Origin: Plakobranchus ocellatus | Lineage: Eukaryota; Mollusca; Gastropoda; Plakobranchidae | Assembly (NCBI GenBank): GCA_019648995.1 | Contig: BLXT01006566.1 | Span: 435,538 to 456,927 of the forward strand | Direction of reading: 5' to 3' | DNA: 21,390 bases | Shown: piece by piece, positions 1 to 12,600 of the stretch | Position numbering within the stretch: position 1 is the first letter of the stretch | Layout: each line of letters starts with the position of its first letter | Notes under the pieces: model-generated | Database searches by the model: none | What the model was told of the DNA's origin: nothing | Seen by the model: the letters and a program-made list of their open reading frames with translations, nothing else | Made by a program: the position numbers and the translations under genes

Positions 1-576
1 TGGAAAAAAGTCTTTGCATCCAGTTCCGAGTTTTGAGCAAGGAAAAATACAGAGATAAGGAAGAAATGTTTCCAGGCCAACAATGAAACAAAAGCTCAAA
101 GTTGAGTTAAGTTTTCTGACATCTCAAAAAAAAAAAAGAAATAAACTGTTGTTACTGGGGTCTGTTTTAGAAAAATGGACACTGAAAGAATATGTGCATA
201 TTTAGTTAAGAAAACAAAAGAAATGCATGCATTTATTCCATAGTTTTCACAAGTGGTCCAAAGCATTCTTTTAGAGTTTCGGGGATAAATCTAAAAACCT
301 TGGCATTTAAAAGAAAAGACATATATCTGGTTTGCTGCAAAGCCCTCCACATTAAAAAAGATAACTGGCATAACTTTTTGAATTGAAACAAGAAAATGTA
401 ATACTAATAGTTTTCATATCTATAGGATGCCAGCATTTAATTCATAAAGCTAGCTAATTTTTAAAAATTGAAAAAGAAATTAATTTTGAATGTTCTTTGT
501 TGTTTTAAATCAGTGATCAGGTCATATCAGTTCGTTTATTTTTTTTTGTGTGTGTTTGTGGTCTCCTTATTTTCAG
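1..576. other. intron or upstream sequence without recognised feature
   Basis: AT-rich sequence with an A-run at 126-138 and T-runs near 538-548. Presumed intron upstream of the first visible exon. The small frame from 468 is open only because it contains the exon at 577-650. Confidence 0.5.
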
Positions 577-650
577 TGTGTGTGAATCTTATCTTCAAAG
601 TTCAAGATGGAATTTCTTTTCAAACATTTTTAGGAAGACTGGATGGCATT
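577..650 (+). CDS. MEI1: MEI1-like exon 1 of window
   Basis: The acceptor is TATTTTCAG after a T-rich tract, and the donor is a strong GTAAGTAA. The exon enters with two bases of a split codon, then reads CVNLIFKVQDGISFQTFLGR and LDGI, ending in phase 0. That fits the phase-0 start of the next exon. A shorter exon from the TTTTTAG acceptor (634-650, 17 bases) would share the donor and cannot be excluded. No family motif is recognised here, so the call rests on splice signals and phase. Confidence 0.5.
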
Positions 651-3600
651 GTAAGTAATTTTATCACATCTCTTCCCAAATCCGAATGAGAATGATGTTC
701 AGTACTGAAAACACTTAGACTTATTGAAATAGCATTTTTGTTGTTTTTTCCTCTGAATGTTTGTCTGCATTGTTTAGAGAATTTATTTGATGTAAAAACA
801 TTAACATTCATTATACATAGGCCTGGCTTACACTTTTAATCTTTTCATACAAAAAAAAGCATGTTTTATATTTTTCTTTTGTTGAACAGATACATGGGAA
901 CCTATCAGATGTGGAATTGCATTTTTATTTAACAGTATTGTACCAACTGTGTGAGAAGTCATCTGAGTACATCAAGATGCTTTGCTTCAGTGATGGTATA
1001 ATATGAGTCCTATGAAAGACATAAAAATTAATAGTTTTTTTACAATAGAAATGAACTATTAAAATTTTTTTCTTTATTGATCTACTTTTCCTATTTTTTT
1101 TTAATTTAAGTGCCACTGAAATATCACTAATGTTCCTGTTTTTACAATAATCAGTTTTTTTATGGTTTATTATGTTCTCAGACGATAAACCTTTCATCAA
1201 TTGAACATATGCCATTTTAAGATTGCTTAAATTAATGTTTATCTATTGTCCCCTAACTGAATGGTACAATCAAAACAAATATTTTTTGTCTCCTCATCCT
1301 CAGGTGACATAATTGAGAATTTAATCAAGAACAGAGATAATTTTGAACAGAGGACAGTCGTAGAACTTGCCAAACTACTGAAACTTGTTGTGAAAGTAAT
1401 TCTAGAAGCATCATCAATACATGATGTTATTAATCCTTTGATACAAAAGATAATGGATTCCTTAAACTCTTGGCTTGGATTTAGCTTGTCAAATGATCTG
1501 AATATTGCTTGTCTAGGTCAGTGAGTACCAAAATCTTGTCACTGATTTGTCTGTCTAAACAACTGTTGATAATACATTTCTCTAAATGTCAGTCTGAATG
1601 AGTTGGAATGGGATGTTGCGTGAAATGCTTGTTTTTTTCCTTAGGAAATTTATTTAATAAAAGCTATGATATCTTTTTATAAATATATGTACTGGCCTAG
1701 GAAAAGGACGGAATTGTCGGAAATTTTACTTTTCCAGATGTTTATTTTTTCTAAAACTACTGATAATGCCGTTGGATATGCTTTTTAAATCATGAAAATA
1801 GCTTGATTGGTTATTTTTTAAGATGGCAGACAAATGGATACTCAAACTGAGAATAACTGCTTTAAAGATTTGCGAGTGTTTTTTTTTTGAAGATCTAAGC
1901 CCATAATTATTCTTAAAACGCCAGCTCTTTTGGTAGTGTGGATGCTTTCACAACTTCAACCCAAATCATATTAATCTTGGATACTGTAAACACTGATTTA
2001 GTGAGGTTTAAAACCCTTTAACGGTAGTCCAACTCCCGCAAATATGTAATTATTTCATTTCAGATGCATATAAGATGCAAATTGCTCTCAAAAATTGAAA
2101 ATTTGAGTTTACAAGGACCTTAAGGTGCCTTAATCAGATGTTCAAAGATGTCCATATTTTTACCTAGCAAAACATAGATACAAAAATGTTTATTGTATGC
2201 GCAGTACTCGTAGTTTAGAAATATTCATGCACACTTATTCCTACGATGTAGCTGAAAAAATTTCCTTTCCATTTATGTATGATACCTTATGACACGTGTG
2301 ACTTTTAAGTCTACGCAGTGACCTAAAAAGACCAGTTTTAGACCAACGTAGGTAGGTTAAAACCTCACAAAAAAATTTTTTAAATATTTCAAGCATTTTT
2401 CCACAATAGATATCTTAAAATGAATGTTGTAGATGGTGAGTACATGCAGAACTCAATATTTGACAGATAGCCATTTTTCCTCTCTATTTTGGGTCAAATT
2501 TCAGAAACAATAACTGCGACAATTCCGCGCTTTTACCTGGCAGCCACACATATATCTTAGCACAGAATCAATGTATCTGCTCTAACAAAGTTCATAGGGA
2601 AAGGTCTCAAATTATATCTGTGGTTTTTAAAGTTCCAATACTGATTGGCAACCAATTGAGGCTGGTCTTCATATTCATTGTGCATAAGAAAGAATAGTTT
2701 GGTTTTTTTTATCTTCTTGATTTTTTGATAAAGAAGTTTTTTATGGTTTGTTTTATTTTTGCTTTTGTCTTTTTTTTATAAATAAAATAGCACCTTTGGT
2801 GAGAAAAAAGAAAGGAAGTTTCTTCAAAGTTTTTTCCTTGCCTCACCATAACTAAGCAAAAGTTTTAATGGCACAACATAAAGACTTGAGAATGGATAAA
2901 ATTGATAAAGGAATGGGTTTGAATCTTAAAATTTGTGAAAAATAAAGAAAACAACACGATAGATGATAATTGATGTTGGTTACTTTTCTCTAATTTTTTT
3001 TTTTTATTTTTTACTTTTTTAAATGCTTCCTAAAGTTTTATTGCTTAAGACAGGTCCTAGTGAATCATCTCATGTCATTGTGACTAAATTGGCTGTAGTG
3101 ATTTGAGTCTAGCGTATATCTTGACTCAGAATGGCTGATATTTTGACTTAGCCTTATTTACTTGTAATATTTGGTCAAATTTTTAGTAGGTGTAGAGGTA
3201 AGGCCTATTTCAGTTTAACATTGCCATTATTGTTTTAGTTTTTTTAAACCTTTTAGATCTAGGGATTTCTAGAAGGTTCTTGAAGGAACACTGTTTAAAG
3301 GAAATTGTTAGATTGTATCCTTGTGACTAGATGAGCTTGTTGAGAATATTGTTAATCAATATTTTTAGCTAACCTTGATCACATAAAAAGGTAACTCTAG
3401 ATTTTTCTGACAAGAGTTGTTTGTTTGATATTGACCTAATGAGCCTGTGTTTTGCATAGCTAGTATTTTCTAGCTGCTTCTGACTCATTTGGATTCATTT
3501 AAGAACAAATTTATGCCCTTTGTATTGTTTTGATGCAACAGTATGCCAGACATTTGATTTCCCAGTGTTGTTCATGAGATCTGAGGGAAAAAAATTTAAC

Positions 3601-6600
3601 CACTTCAAAGAAAGGCCTTTTCTGCATTATGCAAGGCAAAACTGCATGCCAAATCTTTTAAATGTTGAAAAGCAAAACTGTATTCAAACGCCACTGAGAA
3701 AATTTATAACTATGTTTGTTATTATTAAGTGAGTTGTTTTTTTTTTTAATTTGAAGGGGTGATTGATATCTCTGTTATACCCAATGAAAAATAAATATAA
3801 TACAGCTTTGTTTGCACCTTTTTTTTTTTTTAAATCATGAAAAGGATAGAACTGATACAAAGAGTATATAATGTACTTTTCCCTAAGTGGCTTTTTGCAA
3901 CCAACATAATGATTTGTCTTTACTTTGGCAGTAATGTTCCTCAACTTTTGTAAAAATATTTTAATCTATAGGCTTGATGGTTTTGTTTTTTAAGGCCTTA
4001 GTTTAATAATCTTTGACTTTGTCTGATTTTGTTTGTCTATGTACACTAAATCATGCCTTCTTCAAATTCACCATATGTGTGAATCATTTTTATCCATCTC
4101 AGCTCTGTTATCTGAGTGTGTGAAATACCCTCTCTTAGCCAGTGAAATATTAATGAGAGGAGAGAAAGACGGATCTGTTTTGCTGATGGGTCTGAAACGC
4201 CTTTTAGCTACAAAAAATGAAACTCTGATCCTGATGGGAACTCAATGTCTTACAAAGCTGGTAGAAAGCACTACTGAGCCTTTGCTGATAAAAAAGGTTC
4301 TGGACACTGATCTTGCAGGTGTTGATGTTATTTTTTACTCTTGTGTTATTGGATTTATTGCCTTGCAGCCCCTTTAAATAATTTATAGACATAATTTTTT
4401 AAATTATATTTTAAGCAACTTTTTGTCTACAATTCTTTTCCCATGAACTGAGTGTAGTGGTTAAAAATGGATAGAGCTATGTTGAATTTCTGCAAAGATG
4501 TTCAAGCCTTTGATTAAAAGTTAATTGAAAAGAAAAATATTACTTTAAATGTGTTTTTTTTTTCAAACTTTACAACAACCAATGGAATATAAATTTTCTT
4601 TCTTTCTTGACTGTATTTCTCACTCAGTCAAACTGCCTAGCTCCTCCTTTCATGCTTGATCTCTCTTTCATTTTTTTTAATGATTTTTTAACAACACTTT
4701 GCAAACTTATTATCTATCTAACTAAATTTTTTAAGGTTTTTTTTTTCATGTTATTGTTGTTGAACTGCTACATTCTGCAAATGTTTTAGCTGTGAGTAAT
4801 CTGACAAATTTTATAATATCTTTTTGGTTTTTTTTACTGAATTGATACACTCTGCAAAGTCTTTACCTATGAATCTTTCTTTTTAGTTTTTGTTTTTTTA
4901 TAGAGATCTTTTTTAAAAGGTACCATTTTTCTTTGATTCTAATGCATTGAAAACATATCTTTTTACAGAAATCATCTTTGAGTTTCTACATACACCAAAT
5001 GTCTACCAATTGAGGTAAAAAATGATTTGTCAAAGTGTACTATTTATTATTGGAAAAAGTTTTTAAATTAAACACCCAGCGTCTTGCTACAACGTTAAAG
5101 GTCAATGCTTAAGACTCTAAGAGGCCATGGCTTCAGTATTGAGTGATTTATCATCTGCTGAATTAGATCTGAAAACCTCTCGTCTACTTATTGCGTGATG
5201 CATTAGAATTTTGTGCATGGGAATTATCCTACAATTGACTAAATTTTGAAGGCTTTTACCTGCTCAAACACAAAAGCCACGATCTAAAATATGGTCAAGT
5301 TTGATATCACCCAAAAGATTTTTGTCTCCTCAAAAAAATCATACTCATACCTTAAGATTTGACTATTCTGTTTGCCTGTTTCAGCAATATTTATTAGATA
5401 GGAAGTAATTGTGATTTTTAAAGATTTTTCATAGGAAATATATATGTGGGTCTTTTTTAGTCAAAAACTTATACATTTTGGTATCAATAAATAGTACATG
5501 GTTATATATTTAATGCCTGTTAAGGGCTTAAAGTGTGATGTTATTTGCAGTTGGATTTTTTGTATGAAGGTTGCAGGAGTGTAGAGATTTCTTGAAAATG
5601 AATAATGAAGCTAATCATTACAAACCAAGTGAAACATCCCCTACTACAGACATCAATACTTTTAAAGACTATTTCCAGTAAATAGGAAGAAAACTGATTA
5701 ACCAGCAAAACGAAATTCAATGTTAGCATGTGTGTGAGAAGGAGAGGGGAAAGAAAAGAAAAAAGAGAGAAAGAGAGCCTCTCTAACCAATTAGTTTACC
5801 ACCCACAATGATCTTAATTAACCTTATGATCTATGCTGCAATTCAAATTGAAAATTGAAAATCTTTTCAAAATCACGTAAGAAGCTAAAACTTATTTATT
5901 TCCTTTCTGAAATTTTAATCACAGTACAACAAAATTCTGGATATGTGTCTGAGAGAGAGTGTGTGTGTGTGGAAGAGAAAGTGAGAAGTTGAAAGAGGCA
6001 CAGAAAGAGCAAAAGAAAAAATGTGTGTACATGAAAGGGAGACAGAAAGAGAGAATAATTTTAACAAAGCATTTTATCACATACAATGATCTTAGTGACA
6101 GTAAAGGTCTACTTTGTGATTAAACTTGTAAAATTAAATCGTGTCCAAATCAAACAAAATGTGTGACATAACACTATTCTATTTCCTTTAAAAACTTTTT
6201 CCCTCTGACTAATATTACCAATATGTTGGTTTTTAGTAATATTACAGGTTGTCTAGAATCTACTTGAAGTTTGCAAATAGATCTGAGAAAAAGCGAGAAA
6301 GAAACAAAGAAAGAGAGACTGAAAGGCTATATGAAAAAATTAATGAATGAATGCATAGTAAGCTCTGCATGGCCATTTCTCGAAATGTTTTCAGTTGTTC
6401 TTATTGTTTCAAGACATGTTCTTCAGACATATCAGTGGTGAATCTACAAAATGACAGTGACTTTATTCAACTGGTTTGTGAGACAACTTGTCTTTCTTGT
6501 TTACAGATTCTAGTCTCTTACAATAGTTTATAAAATGATCAACAGTGCATGTTCAGTTTGCTATTATTGTTTCAAGATCAATGATGAGTATACAAAGTGA

Positions 6601-9600
6601 CATTGATTTTTTTAACTAGTTTGTGGGACAGCTTGCCTTTCCTGTCTCCAGATTCTTTTCACTAAGTGACTTACAGTAGTAGATAAAATGATCAACAGTG
6701 ATTGTTTTCAGTCGCTCTTATTGTTTCAAGACATGTTCTTTAGAATCTCATCAGTGAGGAGTGTACAAAGTGACAGTGGCTTTTTTAATTGGTTTTTGGG
6801 TCAGCTCGTCTTTCTTTGTTTTTGCATTTCACACAATAATAAATCCATTAATTTGTAACAATGCTCAAAAACTTCTTCTTGTGCAATTGCTAGTGTTTTT
6901 AATACATGTAGGATATGCAGGATTTGTTACTAATACTTAAATTCCGTTCACAATTCTTTTACATTTCTTATGCTCCCTGCCTGGCCCCAGACCTCGTGCA
7001 AATTTTCAGTATAGCTCACATTTTCTGCTCCCACCCCTGTGATATTAGATTTTGAGCGGTCATTGGCACCTTTTAATTACATTTTTATAAATTTACTTGC
7101 ATTGGATCATATACCTCTTACTTTGTATTTGACGAAGACACTGCAATTCTAGAGATTAATGTCTTCATAAAGAGGAAACAATGCTCTTTAACTTGTCTAA
7201 CCTAAAAAAAATCAGTTTGTACGTTTTTTTGTTTATTCAAGTATTCTATACTTATTGGAGTCAAGGCCAATGTGATCTAATATGAGTAATTTAAGCTAAA
7301 ATACTTTTCACTTAATCAACAAAGTTATAGGGCTAAAATAATAATAAGACTTTAGTTCTAAGTCAACCATTCGCTGTTAAGTCAAAACAATGGATTAATT
7401 ACACCATTATTAAAAAAGCTTAAATGCTCTTCCGCACCTAGCATTGATCCAAGCTGTAAACAGGGTCATAACATTCGGCTCAGCTCAATACTAAATGACT
7501 GGCAGCAAACAGCTGTGAAGGCAGCCTAAAAATAATACCTGCACATTGGGTAATTGGGTTGCTTGATTTATCCTGTAACAATGTTAACTCTAACTATACA
7601 GGAATCTCTCTATTTTGGTACTATTTAACAAGACATGAAGAAGTACATCTGGCCATATTATATATAAAATATTGAAAAAGACTATTCATAGCAATTTCAT
7701 ATGCAAGGTTACATGTGCTCATTTATAGCTTAAGCTTGTTGCTTCTGTTATAGCGTTTTGAATTTTCCAATTTTTCAGACCATTCATGGAATCAATTAAT
7801 TTGTAAAGTTTTATGTGCCAAATGGTAACAGTCTGAAATGAGGAAAGGTTTAAACATTATTCAGGTTATATTTTAAATCATTCAGTTTTTTTTTTTTCAT
7901 TTTAATAGGTCTATTTCCCTGACTACTTCTGTTGTTAGTACCAGTTCTCACTTTTTAGTACCCCTGTTAATTATTAACTACAAAAAGCTATAAACTTAAA
8001 TTAAGCATATCAAATTGCATGGAAGCGTATGCCCTTTTCAGAAGTGCCACCTAGGTATTTGTATTTTGATTGCCTCCAGTGTCCAGTACTGGTTTAAAGA
8101 ATTAAGTGGATGTAAATTCATTCTTAAAGGTAATTGTAATAATACTATTTAATCTGTCCAATTTATAGATTCAACTATTTTTCAAAGATTATGTTACCTA
8201 TTTTTTTCAGTTTAAAGAATAAATTTTTACCACAATTCACTTCTTTTCAAGTTGTGGAATTGAATTGCTTATTTATTCAGACACACTCATGTATATCACT
8301 TTGCTACATATTCTTGATGTGCAGTTACATTTCTGGAAAAAAAATTTCACTCATATGAGTATTCAACACTCGTATTGTTTTCTTATAAACTATGATATAT
8401 TAAATATAGCTTTTCTATGTTTTTACCTTTTGTAATCGCTTTAATATCTTCATCTTCTTTCAGTTGTGTTTTTGAGTGCTTGCACACAATGGCTGGTCAT
8501 GAATTTTTTTTTGATAAATGCCATGCTGTTTATGGTAAGTACAAAATATTGATCTCTAACTGAAATTGTCATGGCTGATAAGTAAGTAGTTTTACAATGT
8601 ATTTAGCACCATATACTTAAAATTATATATTCATGCAGTATGCATGTGCATGATAGGTAAAAAGTCACAAGTTTTGATAGAAAAACAAATAAAACTTGGT
8701 TCTCAGCAATTGTTTAAATGTGAGCCATTCTACAAAGGTGGATGCCAAAACGTCACACAAGAGCCAAAATTTCGTAATGTACTCATTAGAATGGCAACTG
8801 TTTTGAAATGACACACAAACATTCAGGTTTAAGAAAATGTCAAATTTAAAGCTCAGGGTATCTTAAAAACTATTTTTATAAGGGTAATACAGTGGAACTT
8901 CTCTTCTGATATAGCATGCCTAGGCTTCAGGTAGTCTTTTGCTTTTGCTACCCCTGTCTCTCAATTCAGGGGTGAACGAAAAACCAGTGCTGCATTTTTG
9001 TGCAGCATTAAAGGATGCATGATTAGTAGAAGCAAATTGTTGCAAGTTAGGTTGTGTGGTGAGAGTATTGGTTGAAACTGCCTAGGGCTGGGTGGTGTAA
9101 GAGGACTGATTGGAACAGATTGTTTAGAGCTGGGTTTTACAGTGGAACTTACGCTAAAACTGGACCCATAAGGGCGGGGTGCACAATCTCGTTATAAGCA
9201 AGGCCCAATGTAAAAATAAAAGGAAGATAACCCTTGAGAACAGTACCTTACAAAAAATTATATCCCTTTAATGAACGGCTATTATTAATCGTGACCCTTG
9301 TGTACATCGTTATTCATATTATATTATTTCATTGCATTGTGTATGTGTGTGATTTGCTTTTGTCTGACTGTATTTTTTGGTTTGTGGGTTTTTTTTCTTG
9401 TGAGTATTTCTTTTGTGTGGTGTTTTTCTTCCCTTTTTAATATTTTTTTCGTAGGAGTGTTAGGCTACATTATGTTTTAAAGTGGGTCCAGAAATGGGTG
9501 TTTTACATGCTTGGTTAAACCAAGTATGCAAACAGCAATCCAATTCCTCATCGCCTGTTTTCAGTTGCTTCCGATCAGGTTGAAAGTAGCCTTTGGTGAG

Positions 9601-12600
9601 GGCTGACATGATAGCACCCTTGTCTTTCAAGAATGTATAAAGTGTCCGTGATGAAATCTCATAATCTCAACAGATCTGGGCTTTTGACTTTACTTTCTTG
9701 TCCCCTTCCTCAATGATTTGGGGCTTTAAGTTTAATTCCAAAGAAAAGCATTCCCTTTTTCTTGATTTTACGCTGGATGAACACAGGCTAAAAGTAGACA
9801 GCAATCAAACATAGGCTTAGAAATTGAGATCTAGAAATGTGGCTTGCGAGCTTCTGAGTGAGACTGAGAGATAAGACTAACAGGCAATTTTGCAACACAC
9901 TGGACCTAGATCAATGCTTTCTTTGTTCACTGAGTCAGTGAGTAACAACCACAATGGCGTAATTGAGATCTATGTAGGCATTGAAAAAAATAGACGCACC
10001 CCGAGGACTTGAAAAGTTGAATGCGCCCACTCTTATCCTCATCTGCCCCACACCCAGTCTCTTACACTACCACCAATCACACACACTGACAGTCACAGTC
10101 ACACACGCCTCTTGCTAGCCTACGGCAGATGGACCATTCACCACTTAGTCCCATGCCTTTTTTTCCAATCCAAGTCGCCCGCGCTGCATCATTCTCTTTC
10201 ACTAACCTCCTCCCTCCCCGATGAGCAAGATGTTCATTGGCTAATATTTTGAATGAAAGTAACGAAACAGACCATGGCTTTATCTCCTTTGTGTCAATAC
10301 CGATGTTAATTTAGATATTCCCGAGCTATAGTCCGTTTTACGAATCTACGTATAGGCCTAGGCTTAGGCCTTTGTACGAAGCTGGGTTCTGCTGTAGGCA
10401 AGCTTATCATGTTGTAGATGCCGTTCTAGCGAAAATAAAGTGTAAAGGATATATAAGGGAAAATAACAAGTTTGTGTCAACGTCCCGTTGCATGCAAGGT
10501 CTTGTTGTAACCAGGTCCCAATGTAATTGAGCTCTACTGTATAACAGAGAATCTGCAGAAATACAGCTGGTGTCGGACGTGATGTATGACACATAAAATC
10601 CTCATTATTCATTTATTTTAAGGTGTGGTCTAATGAAAAAGGATAAAAAGTTATCAAGAAGCAAAATATTGAAGCTTTTTACGATAAATTCAAGTCTGGA
10701 TTGGATTATATGAAAGTTTTCATAGTTGAAGTGTATGTCATACATCACATTGGACATTGAGCATAACAAAAGTTTTTACAGTTAAGAAAGACATCGCTGT
10801 AACCCCCTCTTGACATAACATGAGCTTTATCTATGTAATAAATGTAGAATAAACCACAAAACAGCAATTTAGAGGACGTAGAAACACTATTATAATGATA
10901 ATAAGAGTTGGACGTTTTAATGACTTACAATTTGTGTGTCATGGTCACATCCAAAATAGGACAAAAAAAGTTTTATAGTAATTTGAAACATAGATGTAAT
11001 TCCTTCTTGATGTTTCATGAGCTTTGTCTTTTTAAATGAGTTGGATAAATCATAACCAACTGTTTAGAGAAATACCATTTTAATGATCATAAGTGTTGGA
11101 CGTGATGATGACACACAATCACCTGGGTTCGGTAGTGACTATGACACACAAGTCTTAGTACTAGTTTTAGTAATGGTGTGGGTTTCTAATATAAATCACA
11201 CAAAAAAACAAAAACAAAAAAAAAAACAAACCTAATGGCATGGAATATGGGCTTATTGAGATTGTGTCACAAACACCAGAAATAAAAGGTAGATAATACC
11301 TCTGATGTGAGATGCTGAGTTTGTTAGACCTATATAGATCTAGCTGAAAGTAATGGAACACTGGAGATTGTGTGAAAAACGTAAAAAAAACTGAGTATAT
11401 TTAACTCAACAACAGGAAATCAAATCAAACAATATTTGCATAGGCCATCGGTGAAAGAAACTAGATCTAGCTCTATGAATCTGCGTAATTGCTATACAAT
11501 AATCTCGCTGCAATCTCTGTGATCTCTGCGTAATACTTTCACCAATGTTCTACCGTTATTTTATACTTTTTCCCAAAGAAACTCTACAAATTTCTGGAAA
11601 TCTATCCCATAATGCAAGTGTAGAATGTTCGAAAATATAGATCTAGAACGCTCTATCATAATCCTAAAATCAATACAGAACAAAGCATTCTTCGAGAAGT
11701 TAAAAGGGAAATCCTTGGCTAAGAATAGATCATGAATCACAATCGTTTAAGCAATGAATTCTCGTTCGTTTGCGTAAATAAACTTCTTCTAACTGGGTCA
11801 TTCTAGAATTCTCGAGTTGTCGTGCATTCTAAAGCAAGCCCTAAGTGTAGTTTTTGTTACAGGTTGTAAGAGGTTAGAAAAGGTTTTCTTAGTTAAAATA
11901 AGCATTTAACCAGTTAGATCTAGACAAATAGGTCAGACATGATGCTAACAGAAAAGTGACACACATGGTTTTCAATTTTGAGCTCCTGTCCGCCATGTTA
12001 CCCTCTCCACTCTTCCCTCTATGAAAATAAAATGAAAGTATGAACAAAATCCGCGTTTACTTAGTGCCCAATTGGCACTATAGAAAGCTATGGGTTGGAT
12101 GTGATGAAATGACATACACTTCTATAATCTTCTATTTTGAGGGCTGCTGGCCAAATTTAATTGTTCTGAAGTAACTAGCTGTCAAAAGTGTCTGCTCTCA
12201 GTTTATATATTCAATGTAATATTTTTTTTCATCTACTGGACCAAATTTAGTGTAGCCATTGATGTCAAGTTGAAAGAAGCATATGAAACACACCATCACG
12301 TCCAACCATGCTTGTAATTTTGCTGCTGAGCATCAAATGAGGGAATCAAAGCAACTCTTTTTTGGCTTCAAGAATGTAGATTTATCCTTTCTCTTATAAA
12401 AAAAACCTAACAAGAATGGACTAGATGACCGTTTTGAAAAGTTATTTCTAAATAATTACTGCTTATTTTTCATGTGATGATTTTGAGACAGAAAATAGAC
12501 CATATTTTAATGGAAATACCAAAAGCTGATACATGTAATGTCATACCTTGACCATGTTCACTAAGCTAATGTAACACTCACATAAGGCAAAGAAACAATC

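Larger units (their letters stand above)
5081..7520. repeat. dispersed repeat family, copy A
   Basis: Copy A aligns by eye with 16207-17972 in the same orientation. Matching words include GTCTTGCTACAA at the start, GATTTATCA, TTAGATCTGA, GCATGATGCA-type words, AAAAGATCTTT/AAAAGATTTTT, GTGAAACATC, AAGCTCTGCATG, ATTAATGTCTTC, TCTTTAACTTGT, AAGCTTAAATGCTCT and CTCAGCTC near the end. No coding potential or terminal inverted repeat was found, so the type is unknown. It fills most of the intron between exons 5 and 6. Confidence 0.75.

Noticed and set aside
634..650. 17-base micro-exon from the TTTTTAG acceptor
   Set aside because: The longer exon from the TATTTTCAG acceptor (577) keeps an open frame, shares the donor and has a better pyrimidine tract.
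1511..1526. Stronger-looking splice donor GTGAGT at 1521
   Set aside because: It leaves exon 3 in a phase that reads CTCTGTTATCTGA in exon 4 with an immediate stop; GTCAGT at 1517 keeps the frame open.
2913..2925. Pol III B-box-like GGTTTGAATCT
   Set aside because: No A box at the right distance upstream and no tRNA-like fold; not called as a tRNA or SINE.
3520..3944. Small frames on both strands in intron 3
   Set aside because: No motif, no splice signals, and translations dominated by homopolymer-derived residues.
9524..9540. Short palindrome CTTGGTTAAACCAAG
   Set aside because: It falls within the Tigger transposase reading frame (the W-F-N-Q-A segment) and is explained by coding sequence.
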